From: Pseudomonadota bacterium | GTDB lineage: Bacteria; Pseudomonadota; Alphaproteobacteria; Sphingomonadales; SMXR01 | Length of the DNA: 56,038 bases | Direction: 5' to 3' | Assembly: GCA_022574255.1 (NCBI GenBank) | Contig: JACZSK010000009.1 | Location: forward strand, 1 to 56,038 | In this document: positions 29,542 through 39,253 of the stretch, piece by piece | Position numbering within the stretch: the stretch's first letter is position 1 | Layout of the letters: every line of letters starts with the position of its first letter | Position numbers and translations under genes: made by a program | Notes under the pieces: generated by a model | What the model saw: only the letters and a program-made list of their open reading frames with translations | What the model was told of the DNA's origin: nothing | Database searches by the model: none

Positions 29542-31092
29542 TCAGCGGAAAATCTGAAAAACAACCGGAACCAGCGCGTAGCTGACGCCGGTGACAATAA
29601 CGATGCCCAGCAGGTTAAGCCGGAAGCCGGCCTTCACCATATGCGGAATGGTAACATGGCCGCCGGAGAAGATAATCGCATTGGGCGCTGTCGCCACCGG
29701 CAACATGAAGGCGCAACTGGCGGCCAGCGCGGCGGGGACGGCCAGCAATATGGGATTATAACTGCCGCTGAGCGCTACCGCGCCAAGCACCGGCAGCAGC
29801 GCCGCGACGGTGGCGGTGTTGCTGGTCAGCTCGGTGAGGAAAATGACCATGGTCACCAGCGCCAGCATCAGCACGAACAGATGGAAGGTGGTGAGCACCG
29901 ACAGCGCGTCACCCAGCCACACCGCCAGCCCGGTTTGGGCAACCGCGGCGGCCAGGCTGAGCCCGCCGCCGAACAGCAGGATAACGCCCCAGGGCAGGCG
30001 CACCGCCCAGTCCCAGTCGAGCAGGAAGCTGCCTTTGTCTTCGCTTGACCCCGAAGGGATCACGAACACGGCCACCGCCCCGGCCACCGCGATGCCCATG
30101 TCGCTGAGGCCGGAGAGGCCCGGGATCTGTACAATCAGCGGACGGAAAATCCACGCCGCCGCCACCGCCACAAACAACAATGCCGTGCGCCGCTCGGGCA
30201 CCGTAATGCGCCCCAGGGCCGCCAGCTCGTCGCGTACAATCTGGCCTCCCTTTCCCTGGCAACCGCCGCTCCCCGCAGCGCCTATTTCAAAGGCCCAGCG
30301 GGTCAGCACGAACCAGGCCGCCGGCACCATCAGCAGGACCACGGGCACCCCGAAGGCCATCCACTGGATGAAGGAAATTTCGATGCCCATGGTTTCCCGC
30401 AGGTAGCCCACCAGCAGCAGGTTGGGCGGCGTGCCGACGATGGTGCCGATGCCGCCGATGCTGGCCGCGTAGGCGACCCCCAGCAAGAGCGCCACGGTAA
30501 ATGCCGGATGCGGTTCATCTTCGCCTGCCACGGCATCGGCGACACCCAGGGCAATGGGCACCATCATCAGGGTCGTCGCCGTGTTCGATATCCACATGGA
30601 GAGAAAGGCGCTGGCCGCCATGAAGCCGCCGATCAGAGCCGCCGGGTGATCGCCCGCCCGTGTCACGATGGACAGGGCAATACGTCGGTGCAGGTGCCAG
30701 CGCTGCATGGCCATGGCGATAATGAACCCGCCGAGCAGCAGGAAAATTACCGGGTTGGCATAGGGGCTGGAAGCTTGCGACAAAGAGCTGACGCCGGCCA
30801 GAGGCAGGTAAACCAGCGGGATCAGCGAGGTGGCGGGAACGGGGATCGCCTCGGTCGACCACCAGACCGCCATCCATGCGGCCAGGGCCACCACTTTCCA
30901 GCCCTCGGCGGACAGCCCTTCAGGGGCCGGCGAGAGCAGCGCCAGCAGCGCCAGCAGCGGCCCCAGCGCAAAGCCGATGCGCTGATAGAGATGCCGCCCA
31001 CTGGTTATTGTTTCCTCGCCTTGCAAGCTGACTTCTCCCGCGGTTTGTGGCCAAACCCTAGCCTTGGTGAGAGGGCGGATCAAGGGGGCCAA
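29542..31092 (-). CDS. SLC13/DASS family anion:sodium symporter
   Basis: AWMAVWWSTEAIPVPATSLIPLVYLPL; SNTATTLMMVPIALGVA; SNTATVAALLPVLG. Confidence 0.92.
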   Translation of the reverse strand: MAPLIRPLTKARVWPQTAGEVSLQGEETITSGRHLYQRIGFALGPLLALLALLSPAPEGLSAEGWKVVALAAWMAVWWSTEAIPVPATSLIPLVYLPLAGVSSLSQASSPYANPVIFLLLGGFIIAMAMQRWHLHRRIALSIVTRAGDHPAALIGGFMAASAFLSMWISNTATTLMMVPIALGVADAVAGEDEPHPAFTVALLLGVAYAASIGGIGTIVGTPPNLLLVGYLRETMGIEISFIQWMAFGVPVVLLMVPAAWFVLTRWAFEIGAAGSGGCQGKGGQIVRDELAALGRITVPERRTALLFVAVAAAWIFRPLIVQIPGLSGLSDMGIAVAGAVAVFVIPSGSSEDKGSFLLDWDWAVRLPWGVILLFGGGLSLAAAVAQTGLAVWLGDALSVLTTFHLFVLMLALVTMVIFLTELTSNTATVAALLPVLGAVALSGSYNPILLAVPAALAASCAFMLPVATAPNAIIFSGGHVTIPHMVKAGFRLNLLGIVIVTGVSYALVPVVFQIFR

Positions 31093-31197
31093 AAGACCGC
31101 GGAAACCGGCTTTGAATCCATTGACAAGGGCCTAAGCCGGGCTTATGTTCCCGGCGCCTCCATAGAGGAAGAATTTCGGCAAGCGCCCGAGGGTGCA

Positions 31198-31227
31198 CAC
31201 CAGTCAGCGAGGGTTCGCACACTGGTG
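31198..31227. promoter_or_regulatory. inverted repeat CACCAGT...ACTGGTG just upstream of ffh
   Basis: 7-bp perfect arms, 16-nt loop, 22 nt before the ffh start. Confidence 0.4.
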
Positions 31228-31249
31228 CGATATTTATTTGCGAGACGGC

Positions 31250-32620
31250 ATGTTTGAAAGTCTGAGTGATCGGCTAAGCGGCGTCTTTGACAAGCTGACG
31301 CGGCGCGGCGCATTGAGCGAGGCGGATGTGGACGCAGCGCTTAAAGAAGTGCGCCTTGCGCTGCTCGAAGCCGACGTGGCGCTGGGCGTGGTCAAGGACT
31401 TCGTTGCAGATATGCGCAAGCGGGCCATCGGTCATGAGGTTCTGAAAAGCGTCACGCCGGGCCAGCAGGTGGTTAAAATCGTGGGTGACGCGCTGACCGA
31501 AATGCTCGGCGGCGAGAGCGAGCTGCTGTCCATCGTCGGCGCTCCGCCGGCAGCGGTGCTTTTGGTCGGGCTTCAGGGCTCGGGCAAGACCACAACCGCC
31601 GCCAAGATCGCCAAGCGCCTCACCGAAAGAGAGAACAAGCGCTGCCTGATGGCCTCGCTGGATATCCGCCGGCCGGCGGCGCAGGAGCAATTGCGCGTGC
31701 TGGGAGAGCAGGCGGGCATTCCCACATTGCCGATTGTCGCCGGGGAAACGCCGGTGGCCATTGCCAACCGGGCCATGGCTGCGGCGCGGTTGCAGGGCGC
31801 CGACATTGTTTTCCTCGATACCGCCGGTCGCATGCATGTGGACGCCGGGATGATGGCTGAAGTGGTTGCGGTTCGTGACGCGGTGCAGCCGGTTGAAACC
31901 CTGCTGGTTGCTGATTCGCTGACCGGCCAGGACGCGGTCAACGTGGCCCGGGAGTTTGACCGTCAGTTGGGGATTACCGGCGTTGTGCTGACCCGCATGG
32001 ATGGCGACGGGCGCGGCGGCGCGGCTCTGTCCATGCGCGCCGTTACCGGCAAGCCGATCAAGCTGATCGGGACCGGCGAAAAGCTTGACGCGCTGGAGGA
32101 TTTTCATCCCGCGCGCATTTCATCGCGCATTCTCGGCATGGGCGACGTGGTCAGCCTGGTCGAGAAGGCCGCCGAGACCATCGAGCAGGAAGACGCCGAA
32201 AAGATGGCCAAAAAGATGGCTCGAGGCGAGTTCGACCTGGACGATCTGCGCACGCAATTGAAGCAGATGAAAAAGATGGGCGGCATGAAGGGGCTGATGT
32301 CGATGTTGCCGGGCATGGGCAAAATCCAGAAACAGGTGGCCGAAGCCAACCTCAGCGAAGACATGTTCAAGCACCAGGATGCGATCATCTCGTCGATGAC
32401 GCCGGGGGAGCGAAAAAACGCCCGGATACTGAATGCCTCGCGCAAGAAGCGTGTGGCCGCCGGGTCAGGCACCAGCGTGCAGGAAATAAACAAGCTGCTG
32501 AAGATGCATCAGCAGATGGCAAAAATGATGAAGCGGGTGAGCAAGATGGGCGCCAGGGGCATGATGCCCGGCCCCGATTCCATGCCGCCCGGATTTGAGA
32601 ATTTCATGCCGCGTCGATGA
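31250..32620 (+). CDS. ffh: signal recognition particle protein Ffh
   Basis: GLQGSGKTTTAAKIAKRL, DTAGRMHVDAGMMAEV, Met-rich M-domain. Confidence 0.98.
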   Translation: MFESLSDRLSGVFDKLTRRGALSEADVDAALKEVRLALLEADVALGVVKDFVADMRKRAIGHEVLKSVTPGQQVVKIVGDALTEMLGGESELLSIVGAPPAAVLLVGLQGSGKTTTAAKIAKRLTERENKRCLMASLDIRRPAAQEQLRVLGEQAGIPTLPIVAGETPVAIANRAMAAARLQGADIVFLDTAGRMHVDAGMMAEVVAVRDAVQPVETLLVADSLTGQDAVNVAREFDRQLGITGVVLTRMDGDGRGGAALSMRAVTGKPIKLIGTGEKLDALEDFHPARISSRILGMGDVVSLVEKAAETIEQEDAEKMAKKMARGEFDLDDLRTQLKQMKKMGGMKGLMSMLPGMGKIQKQVAEANLSEDMFKHQDAIISSMTPGERKNARILNASRKKRVAAGSGTSVQEINKLLKMHQQMAKMMKRVSKMGARGMMPGPDSMPPGFENFMPRR

Positions 32621-32689
32621 CACGGTTCAATCAGGTAACTGCTAACAGGCAAGCAAGAGCTTAACGAAGAGAAGAAAGGACGCCATTCC

Positions 32690-33466
32690 ATGGCATTATC
32701 AATCAGACTGGCCCGGGCCGGAGCAAAAAAACGGCCCTTCTACCGGATCGTCGTTGCCGATTCGCGGATGCCCCGCGACGGGCGCTTTATCGAAAAACTG
32801 GGCACTTATAATCCCCTGCTGCCCAAGGACCACGCCGACCGGGTGACCCTGGTTCTCGACCGCATCAAATACTGGCTGGGCGAAGGTGCGCAGCCCTCGA
32901 CAAGGGTTGGACGTTTCCTGGCCGTAGCCGGGCTGACCAAGCTGAAGAAGCGGCACAACCCCGAGAAGGGCAAGCCGGGCACCAAGGCGCTGGAGCGCAT
33001 CGAGGCCAAGAAGGAAAAAATTGAGGCGGCTAAAATTGCTGCTGAAGAGGCGGCAAAAGCGCCAGTAGAGGAAAAGGCGCCTGCGGAGGAAAAAGCAGAG
33101 GAAGCCCCTGCTGAAGAGAAGCCCGCAGAGGAAACCAAGACCGAGGATAAGGCGGAAGAGAAAGCCGGAGAGAAGGCTGAAGCCAAGGCCGCCGACGAAA
33201 AATCAGAAGAGAAGCCTGCTGAGGAAGCAAAGTCGGACGCCAAGGCAGAAGCCAAGGCCGAGGATAAGGCCGAGGATAAGCCCGCAGAGGATGCGAAGGA
33301 AGAAGCCAAGGAAGAGGCCAAAGCCGAGGAAAAATCAGAAGAGAAGCCTGCTGAGGACTCGAAGGAGGACGCCAAAGCCGAGGACAAGGCTGACGAAAAA
33401 TCTGAGGATAAGCCTGCCGAAGAGGAAAAGGCGGAAAAGAAGGACGACGAAAAGGCCGCCAAGTAG
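32690..33466 (+). CDS. rpsP: 30S ribosomal protein S16 with very long acidic/lysine-rich C-terminal extension
   Basis: [42 protein letters not shown] core; then [21 protein letters not shown]-type tail to aa 258. Confidence 0.96.
   Translation: MALSIRLARAGAKKRPFYRIVVADSRMPRDGRFIEKLGTYNPLLPKDHADRVTLVLDRIKYWLGEGAQPSTRVGRFLAVAGLTKLKKRHNPEKGKPGTKALERIEAKKEKIEAAKIAAEEAAKAPVEEKAPAEEKAEEAPAEEKPAEETKTEDKAEEKAGEKAEAKAADEKSEEKPAEEAKSDAKAEAKAEDKAEDKPAEDAKEEAKEEAKAEEKSEEKPAEDSKEDAKAEDKADEKSEDKPAEEEKAEKKDDEKAAK
33197..33357. repeat. 29-bp perfect direct repeat GAAAAATCAGAAGAGAAGCCTGCTGAGGA (33197-33225, 33329-33357) within rpsP tail
   Basis: Direct reading; 132-bp spacing, in frame. Confidence 0.92.
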
Positions 33467-33494
33467 GGCCGGCCGGTTTGGAGCATGATGGAGC

Positions 33495-34088
33495 ATGACC
33501 AGGGGCGCGGATGATCAGACGAAAACATCGGACCATGAGTGGGTTCTTGTTGGCGTGTTCACCGGCGCGCGGGGCATAAAAGGCGAGGCGATTGTGAAGA
33601 GCTTTACGGAAAATCCAGCGGGTATTGCCGATCTGGGCCAGCTTTATGCCGGCGCCGGGCGTGATCCCCTGCGGCTTTCCGCGCTGCGCCAGATGAAGGG
33701 CAAATTGGCCGTCCGGGTGGCGGGTGTCGATACCCGCGATCAGGCCGAAGCCCTGAAAGGCACCGAGATATTCCTGCGCCGCGCCGACCTGCCGGTTCCC
33801 GGAAATGACGAGTTTTACGTCACTGACCTGGAAGGCCTGGAGGCGCTGGACGGCGCCGGCAACCGGCTTGGCCGGGTGAGCGCGGTGCATGATTTTGGCG
33901 CCGGGCCGCTGATTGAAATTGCCCTGGATGCGCCGCGCAAGGGCGTCGGCTCCGCCCCCGTCCTGCCATTTACCGCTTCGATCGTTCCCGACATCGACAT
34001 TGCTGCCGGCAGGGTGACCATACTGCTGGACGAATGGCTTGAGGGGCAGGTAATGGCGGACCCCGATAAAGCGGGGAAAACCCCATGA
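33495..34088 (+). CDS. rimM: ribosome maturation factor RimM
   Basis: [35 protein letters not shown]; between rpsP and trmD. Confidence 0.96.
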   Translation: MTRGADDQTKTSDHEWVLVGVFTGARGIKGEAIVKSFTENPAGIADLGQLYAGAGRDPLRLSALRQMKGKLAVRVAGVDTRDQAEALKGTEIFLRRADLPVPGNDEFYVTDLEGLEALDGAGNRLGRVSAVHDFGAGPLIEIALDAPRKGVGSAPVLPFTASIVPDIDIAAGRVTILLDEWLEGQVMADPDKAGKTP

Positions 34089-34807
34089 CCTGGTCGGCAC
34101 AGGTGTTGACGCTGTTCCCCGGGATGTTTCCTGGCGCGCTTGGGCAGTCCCTGGCGGGCACCGCGCTGGCCAAGGGTCTGTGGGCAATTGAAACGCTGGA
34201 CATTCGGGATTTTGCGAGCGATAAACACCGCTCCGTGGACGATAGCCCGGCGGGTGGCGGCCCCGGCATGGTGATGCGCGCCGATGTGCTGGACAAGGCG
34301 GTGGTCAGCGCCCGCGAGAACGCCGACCAGGACTGGCCGCTTATTTACCTGTCGCCGCGGGGCCGGGTTTTCAACCAGGCGCGGGCCCGGGAACTGGCCG
34401 ATGCGGGCGGTGTGACACTGATCTGCGGTCGCTTCGAAGGCGTGGATCAGCGGGTGCTGGAGGCCCGCGAGATTGAAGAGATGTCGATCGGCGATTATGT
34501 GCTCTCGGGTGGCGAGCCGGCGGCGATCGTGGTTATTGATGCGGTGGTTCGCCTTTTGCCCGGTGTGCTGGGCGATGCGGAGACATTGCAGGACGAGAGT
34601 TTCGAGCGGGGATTGCTGGAATATCCCCATTATACCCGTCCTCAAACGTGGGACGGGCGGGAAATCCCGGAGGTTCTGACCTCCGGACATCACGGGAAAA
34701 TTGCGGCATGGCGCCGCGAACAGGCAGAGGAATTGACGCGCCGTCGTCGGCCCGATTTGTGGGCCCGCTATACAGCCGGCAGCAAAAATACAGAGGTGAA
34801 ACCATGA
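34085..34807 (+). CDS. trmD: tRNA (guanine-N1)-methyltransferase TrmD
   Basis: [59 protein letters not shown]. Confidence 0.98.
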   Translation: MTWSAQVLTLFPGMFPGALGQSLAGTALAKGLWAIETLDIRDFASDKHRSVDDSPAGGGPGMVMRADVLDKAVVSARENADQDWPLIYLSPRGRVFNQARARELADAGGVTLICGRFEGVDQRVLEAREIEEMSIGDYVLSGGEPAAIVVIDAVVRLLPGVLGDAETLQDESFERGLLEYPHYTRPQTWDGREIPEVLTSGHHGKIAAWRREQAEELTRRRRPDLWARYTAGSKNTEVKP

Positions 34808-35256
34808 ATATCATTGAGAAACTGGAAAAAGAAGAGATCGCCAGGCTGACCGAAGGCGGCGACATTCCCGATTTTGGGCCCGGCGATACCATACGGGTGG
34901 ACGTGAAGGTGCGCGAAGGCACCCGCGAGAGGGTTCAGGCCTTCGAAGGCGTTTGCATTGCGCGCGTTGCAAAGGGCGTGGGCTCGAACTTCACGGTGCG
35001 CAAGATTTCGCACGGTGAAGGCGTCGAGCGCGTTTTTCCGCTGTTTTCGCCCAATGTCGACAAGATCACGGTGATCCGCCGGGGCAGGGTGCGCCGCGCC
35101 AAGCTCTATTACCTCAGGGGCCGCACCGGCAAGTCGGCGCGTATTGCCGAAAAGCAGGACTTCACCCGCACCAAGGGCAAGAAGGGCGCTGCAAAGGCCC
35201 CAGCCAAGGAAAAGAAAGCTGCGTCCAAGAAAAAGACCGGGAAAAAAGGCAAATAA
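34804..35256 (+). CDS. rplS: 50S ribosomal protein L19 with lysine-rich C-terminal tail
   Basis: [55 protein letters not shown]. Confidence 0.97.
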   Translation: MNIIEKLEKEEIARLTEGGDIPDFGPGDTIRVDVKVREGTRERVQAFEGVCIARVAKGVGSNFTVRKISHGEGVERVFPLFSPNVDKITVIRRGRVRRAKLYYLRGRTGKSARIAEKQDFTRTKGKKGAAKAPAKEKKAASKKKTGKKGK

Positions 35257-35304
35257 TTTTGCCTGCGGCGTCGCCCATATCCAGAACCGAGTTCAGGCCA
35301 TAAA

Positions 35305-36327
35305 ATGACCTATCGCATAGCTGTCGTCGGCGCGACCGGGACTGTCGGTCAGGAAATGATGAATATCCTGTCCGAGCGCGATTTCCCGGTGAGCGAGGTA
35401 ATCGCGCTGGCGTCGCGCAAGTCTTTGGGCCAGGAAGCCCATTACGGCGATGACAAGACCCTGAAGGTGGCGGTGCTGGATGGGTTCGATTTTACCGGCG
35501 TCGATATTGCTTTCTTTGCCACGGGCGGCAAAGTGGCGGCAAAAGAAGCGCCCCGTGCCGCAGCCGCCGGCACCGTGGTGATCGATAATTCCTCCCACTT
35601 CCGCATGGACCCCGAGGTTCCGCTCGTGGTGCCTGAAGTCAATGCCGCAGCCATCGCCGGTTACAAGAACAAGAATATTATCGCCAACCCCAATTGCTCG
35701 ACGGCGCAACTGGTTTTGGCGCTGAAGCCCCTGCATGACGCTGCGAAAATAAAGCGCGTGGTGGTGGCCACCTACCAGGCGGTGTCGGGCGCCGGCAGAT
35801 CGGCGATGGACGAGCTGTTTACGCAGACCCGCGCGGTTTTCGTGAATGATGAACTGGTATCGGATAACTTCACCAAGCAGATCGCTTTCAACGTGATTCC
35901 CCATATCGACAGATTCGTCACCGGCGGGGAGACCCGTGAAGAACTTAAAATGAGGGAGGAGACCCACAAGATCCTGGACGCCAATATCAAGCTGACCGCA
36001 ACCTGCGTGCGGGTGCCGGTCTTTGTCGGCCATTCCGAGGCGGTGAATATAGAGTTTGCCGAGCCGATTTCGCCGGGTGCGGCGCGCAAGCTGTTGCGCG
36101 AGGCGCCGGGCTGCATGGTCATCGACAAGCGGGAAGACGGCGGTTACATCACGCCGGTGGAATGCGTTGGCGAGTTTGCCACCTATATCAGCCGCATCCG
36201 TAAAGACCCCACCGTCGAGCATGGCCTGAACCTGTGGGTGGTCAGCGATAATTTGCGCAAGGGCGCCGCCCTCAATGCGGTGCAGATTGCCGAGCATCTG
36301 ATACGCGATCATCTGGGCGGGGACTGA
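35305..36327 (+). CDS. asd: aspartate-semialdehyde dehydrogenase
   Basis: VVGATGTVGQEMMNILSERDFP; ANPNCSTAQLVLAL; SGAGRSAMDEL. Confidence 0.97.
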   Translation: MTYRIAVVGATGTVGQEMMNILSERDFPVSEVIALASRKSLGQEAHYGDDKTLKVAVLDGFDFTGVDIAFFATGGKVAAKEAPRAAAAGTVVIDNSSHFRMDPEVPLVVPEVNAAAIAGYKNKNIIANPNCSTAQLVLALKPLHDAAKIKRVVVATYQAVSGAGRSAMDELFTQTRAVFVNDELVSDNFTKQIAFNVIPHIDRFVTGGETREELKMREETHKILDANIKLTATCVRVPVFVGHSEAVNIEFAEPISPGAARKLLREAPGCMVIDKREDGGYITPVECVGEFATYISRIRKDPTVEHGLNLWVVSDNLRKGAALNAVQIAEHLIRDHLGGD

Positions 36328-36485
36328 CCCGGCACTGACCTGCTGCCTGATCCCCGAACTGGCCCCGGAACTGACATTGACAGCGGCTTCGCTTTCGTGC
36401 TGAAAATCCCGCCAGAAGAATTGTTGGCCGGGCATGGCAAATGATGCACCGGCTTCGGGACAACGAGGATAATCAGGAGAGTTTC

Positions 36486-38318
36486 ATGGACAAGCGAATT
36501 GGCGCGGGCCTGGCCGGCGTTCTTATTGGCGCGGTAGCCTATTGGGTGATCGACACGCAGGGCATTATGGAGGCGGCACCCCCTGCCACCGAGGAGTCCG
36601 CCGCGGAATGGATCGCCAGCGCGGAAATTGAAATTGAAGAGATGTGGGAATACGCGGGCAGCGCTTATTGGGTCAACGCCAATTTCGTGACGTACGACAC
36701 AACCAATCTGGTGGCCCGCGCCAGCCAGGAGGCGACGGAGCTTGGCGTGCGGCTGGCTAACGAGGCCAAGCGCTGGAACGGCGTGGAATTGTCTGGCGAC
36801 CTGAGACGCAAGATGGACCTGGTGAAGATGGGCCTGACCCTGCCGGCGCCCGACAACGCCGCCGAGAGCAAGGAGCTTGCGGAAATCACCGCCCGCCTGG
36901 ACAGCACCTATGCCACCGGGAAATATTGCCGCAGCGAGGGCGACTGCCTGGCGGATGTGGATATTATCCAGATCATGGCGACCTCGCGTGACGCCGACGA
37001 GCTGCTGGACGTGTGGCAGGGCTGGCGCACCATTTCGCCGCCCCTGAAAGACGATTACGTGCGCATGGTGGAAATTGCCAACAAGGGCTCGGTGGAGCTG
37101 GGTTACGCAGACACCGGGGCGCTGTGGCGCTCGAAATACGACATGCCGGCCGCCGATGTGCCGGCGGAGGCAGACCGGCTGTGGGGCCAGGTAAAGCCCC
37201 TCTATGATTCGCTGCATTGCTATGTGCGCGACAAGCTGATCGAGAATTACGGCGAGGTGGCGGAGACCGCCGACGGCACCATTCCGGCGCATCTTCTGGG
37301 CAATATCTGGGCCCAGCAATGGGGAAATATTTTCGACGTGGTGGCCGAGGGTGACGCCGACCCCGGCTATGACCTGACCAAGCTGTTGCAGGGCAACGGC
37401 TATGACCCCTTACGCATGGTGCAAGCCGGCGATGCCTTTTTCGTCGGGCTGGGTTTTGAGCCCATGCCCGAAACCTTCTGGGAGCGCTCGCTTTTCTCCA
37501 AGCCGCGCGACCGGGCGGTGCAGTGCCACGCCTCGGCCTGGGACCTCAGCACCACCGATTACCGCATCAAGATGTGCATCGACATCACCGGCGAAGATTT
37601 CAACACCATCCATCATGAACTGGGGCATAATTTCTACCAGCGCGCTTATAATCTGAAGCAGGATCCCATTTACAGGGACAGCGCCCATGATGGCTTCCAT
37701 GAGGCAATCGGCGACTTTATCGCGCTGTCGGTGACGCCGTCTTATCTGGTAAATCTCGGCCTGCTGCAGGAAGAGCCGGACGCCTCAAAGGATATCGGCC
37801 TGTTGCTGGCGCAGGCGCTGGACAAGGTGGCGTTTCTGCCCTTCGGCATCATGATCGATCAGTGGCGCTGGCAGGTTTTCTCGGGCGAGGCGACTCCCGA
37901 GACCTATAACGCCACATGGTGGAGCCTGCGGCAGCAATATCAGGGCGTTTCGGCCCCGGTGGAGCGGACCGAGGCAAACTTTGACCCGGGCGCCAAATAT
38001 CACATTCCGGGTAACACGCCCTATCTGCGCTATTTCTTCGCCCATATCCTGCAGTACCAGTTCCACGAGGCGGCCTGCGGCATGGTTGGATGGGAAGGCC
38101 CGCTGCACCGCTGCACCATCGCCGGCAACAAAGAGGTCGGCGCGCGCCTCAACGCCATGCTGGAGATGGGCAGCTCGCAGCCCTGGCCCGACGCGCTGGA
38201 GGCCTTTACCGGCACCCGGGAAATGGATGGCTCGGCGATTGTCAAATATTTCGCGCCGCTGAAAACCTGGCTGGACGAAAAGAACGCGGGCAAGACCTGC
38301 GGCTGGACAACCGGCTAA
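36486..38318 (+). CDS. M2 family metallopeptidase (peptidyl-dipeptidase A / ACE-like), N-terminal anchor
   Basis: HHELGH zinc motif in NTIHHELGHNFYQ; EAIGDF; FRDSAHDGFHEA-like block; ACE-like C-terminal fold motifs. Confidence 0.92.
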   Translation: MDKRIGAGLAGVLIGAVAYWVIDTQGIMEAAPPATEESAAEWIASAEIEIEEMWEYAGSAYWVNANFVTYDTTNLVARASQEATELGVRLANEAKRWNGVELSGDLRRKMDLVKMGLTLPAPDNAAESKELAEITARLDSTYATGKYCRSEGDCLADVDIIQIMATSRDADELLDVWQGWRTISPPLKDDYVRMVEIANKGSVELGYADTGALWRSKYDMPAADVPAEADRLWGQVKPLYDSLHCYVRDKLIENYGEVAETADGTIPAHLLGNIWAQQWGNIFDVVAEGDADPGYDLTKLLQGNGYDPLRMVQAGDAFFVGLGFEPMPETFWERSLFSKPRDRAVQCHASAWDLSTTDYRIKMCIDITGEDFNTIHHELGHNFYQRAYNLKQDPIYRDSAHDGFHEAIGDFIALSVTPSYLVNLGLLQEEPDASKDIGLLLAQALDKVAFLPFGIMIDQWRWQVFSGEATPETYNATWWSLRQQYQGVSAPVERTEANFDPGAKYHIPGNTPYLRYFFAHILQYQFHEAACGMVGWEGPLHRCTIAGNKEVGARLNAMLEMGSSQPWPDALEAFTGTREMDGSAIVKYFAPLKTWLDEKNAGKTCGWTTG

Positions 38319-38383
38319 CACGGCAAAAGAGGGCGGGTCTGGAGCCAGGTTCGCCCTCTTTCCGTGCACAGGGGAAATTCGCC

Positions 38384-39253
38384 ATGGCCTCCTCCCCAGG
38401 ACCCGGACGCAGCCTGCTGTTTATGCCGGGCACCAACCAGCGTGCCATGGTCAAGGCGCGCGGGCTGGATGCGGACGGCATTATCCTGGATATGGAAGAT
38501 TCCGTGGCGCCCGGCCAGAAGGGCGCGGCGCGGGAACTCATTGCAGCAGCGCTGGCGGAAGGTGGCTTTGGCGAGCGCGAGGTCGTTGTTCGGGTGAACG
38601 GCCTGGACAGCGCCTGGATAGAAGACGATCTGCAGGCGCTGCTGGCCAATCCGCCCGATGCCGTTCTGATACCAAAGATTTATGGTCCTGAGGATTTGAA
38701 CCGGCTGGGGCAGGCCATGGATGATCTCGGGTTTCCAAAGGACGTTTCCGTCTGGGCGATGATGGAGACGCCGGCGGCGATTCTGGACGCCCGGGAGATT
38801 GCTGCGACTGGCGGGCGCCTTGCCTGCCTGGTCATGGGCACAAACGACCTCGCCAGGGATTTGAAGGCACGGCTTTTGCCCGGGCGTGCCAGCATGTTTG
38901 CAAGTTTGTCCCTATGTCTGCTGGCCGCCCGCGCCGCCGGGACAGGCATTCTGGATGGTGTTTACGGCGACTTGAGCGATGCGGCGGGTTTTCTTTCGGA
39001 ATGCCGGCAGGGCCGGGAACTGGGGTTCGATGGAAAGACGCTCATCCACCCGGATCAGATTGCCGTGGCCAATGAAATCTTCGGCCCCTCTGCCGAAGAG
39101 GTGAGCGAGGCAAGGGAGATTATCGCCGCTTTTGAGGCCGCCGAGGCGGAGGGCAAAGCGGTCACCACGCTTCGTGGAAAGATGATTGAAGAATTACACG
39201 CCGCCTCTGCCCGGCGCACCCTGGACATGGCGTCCCGGCTGCAAAGACCCTAG
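38384..39253 (+). CDS. HpcH/HpaI aldolase / citrate lyase beta-like CoA ester lyase
   Basis: RSLLFMPGTNQRAMVKARGLDADGIILDMEDSVAPGQK; KTLIHPDQI. Confidence 0.93.
   Translation: MASSPGPGRSLLFMPGTNQRAMVKARGLDADGIILDMEDSVAPGQKGAARELIAAALAEGGFGEREVVVRVNGLDSAWIEDDLQALLANPPDAVLIPKIYGPEDLNRLGQAMDDLGFPKDVSVWAMMETPAAILDAREIAATGGRLACLVMGTNDLARDLKARLLPGRASMFASLSLCLLAARAAGTGILDGVYGDLSDAAGFLSECRQGRELGFDGKTLIHPDQIAVANEIFGPSAEEVSEAREIIAAFEAAEAEGKAVTTLRGKMIEELHAASARRTLDMASRLQRP

Noticed and set aside
33060-33466. Repetitive rpsP tail as a CRISPR-like or mobile repeat
   Set aside because: Repeats are in-frame, irregular and encode a low-complexity peptide; no spacer/repeat regularity.
35248-35263. GGCAAA-TAAT-TTTGCC hairpin at the rplS stop codon as a terminator
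   Set aside because: Short 6-bp stem with the A-tract on the wrong side and no U-tract downstream; partly constrained by coding sequence.
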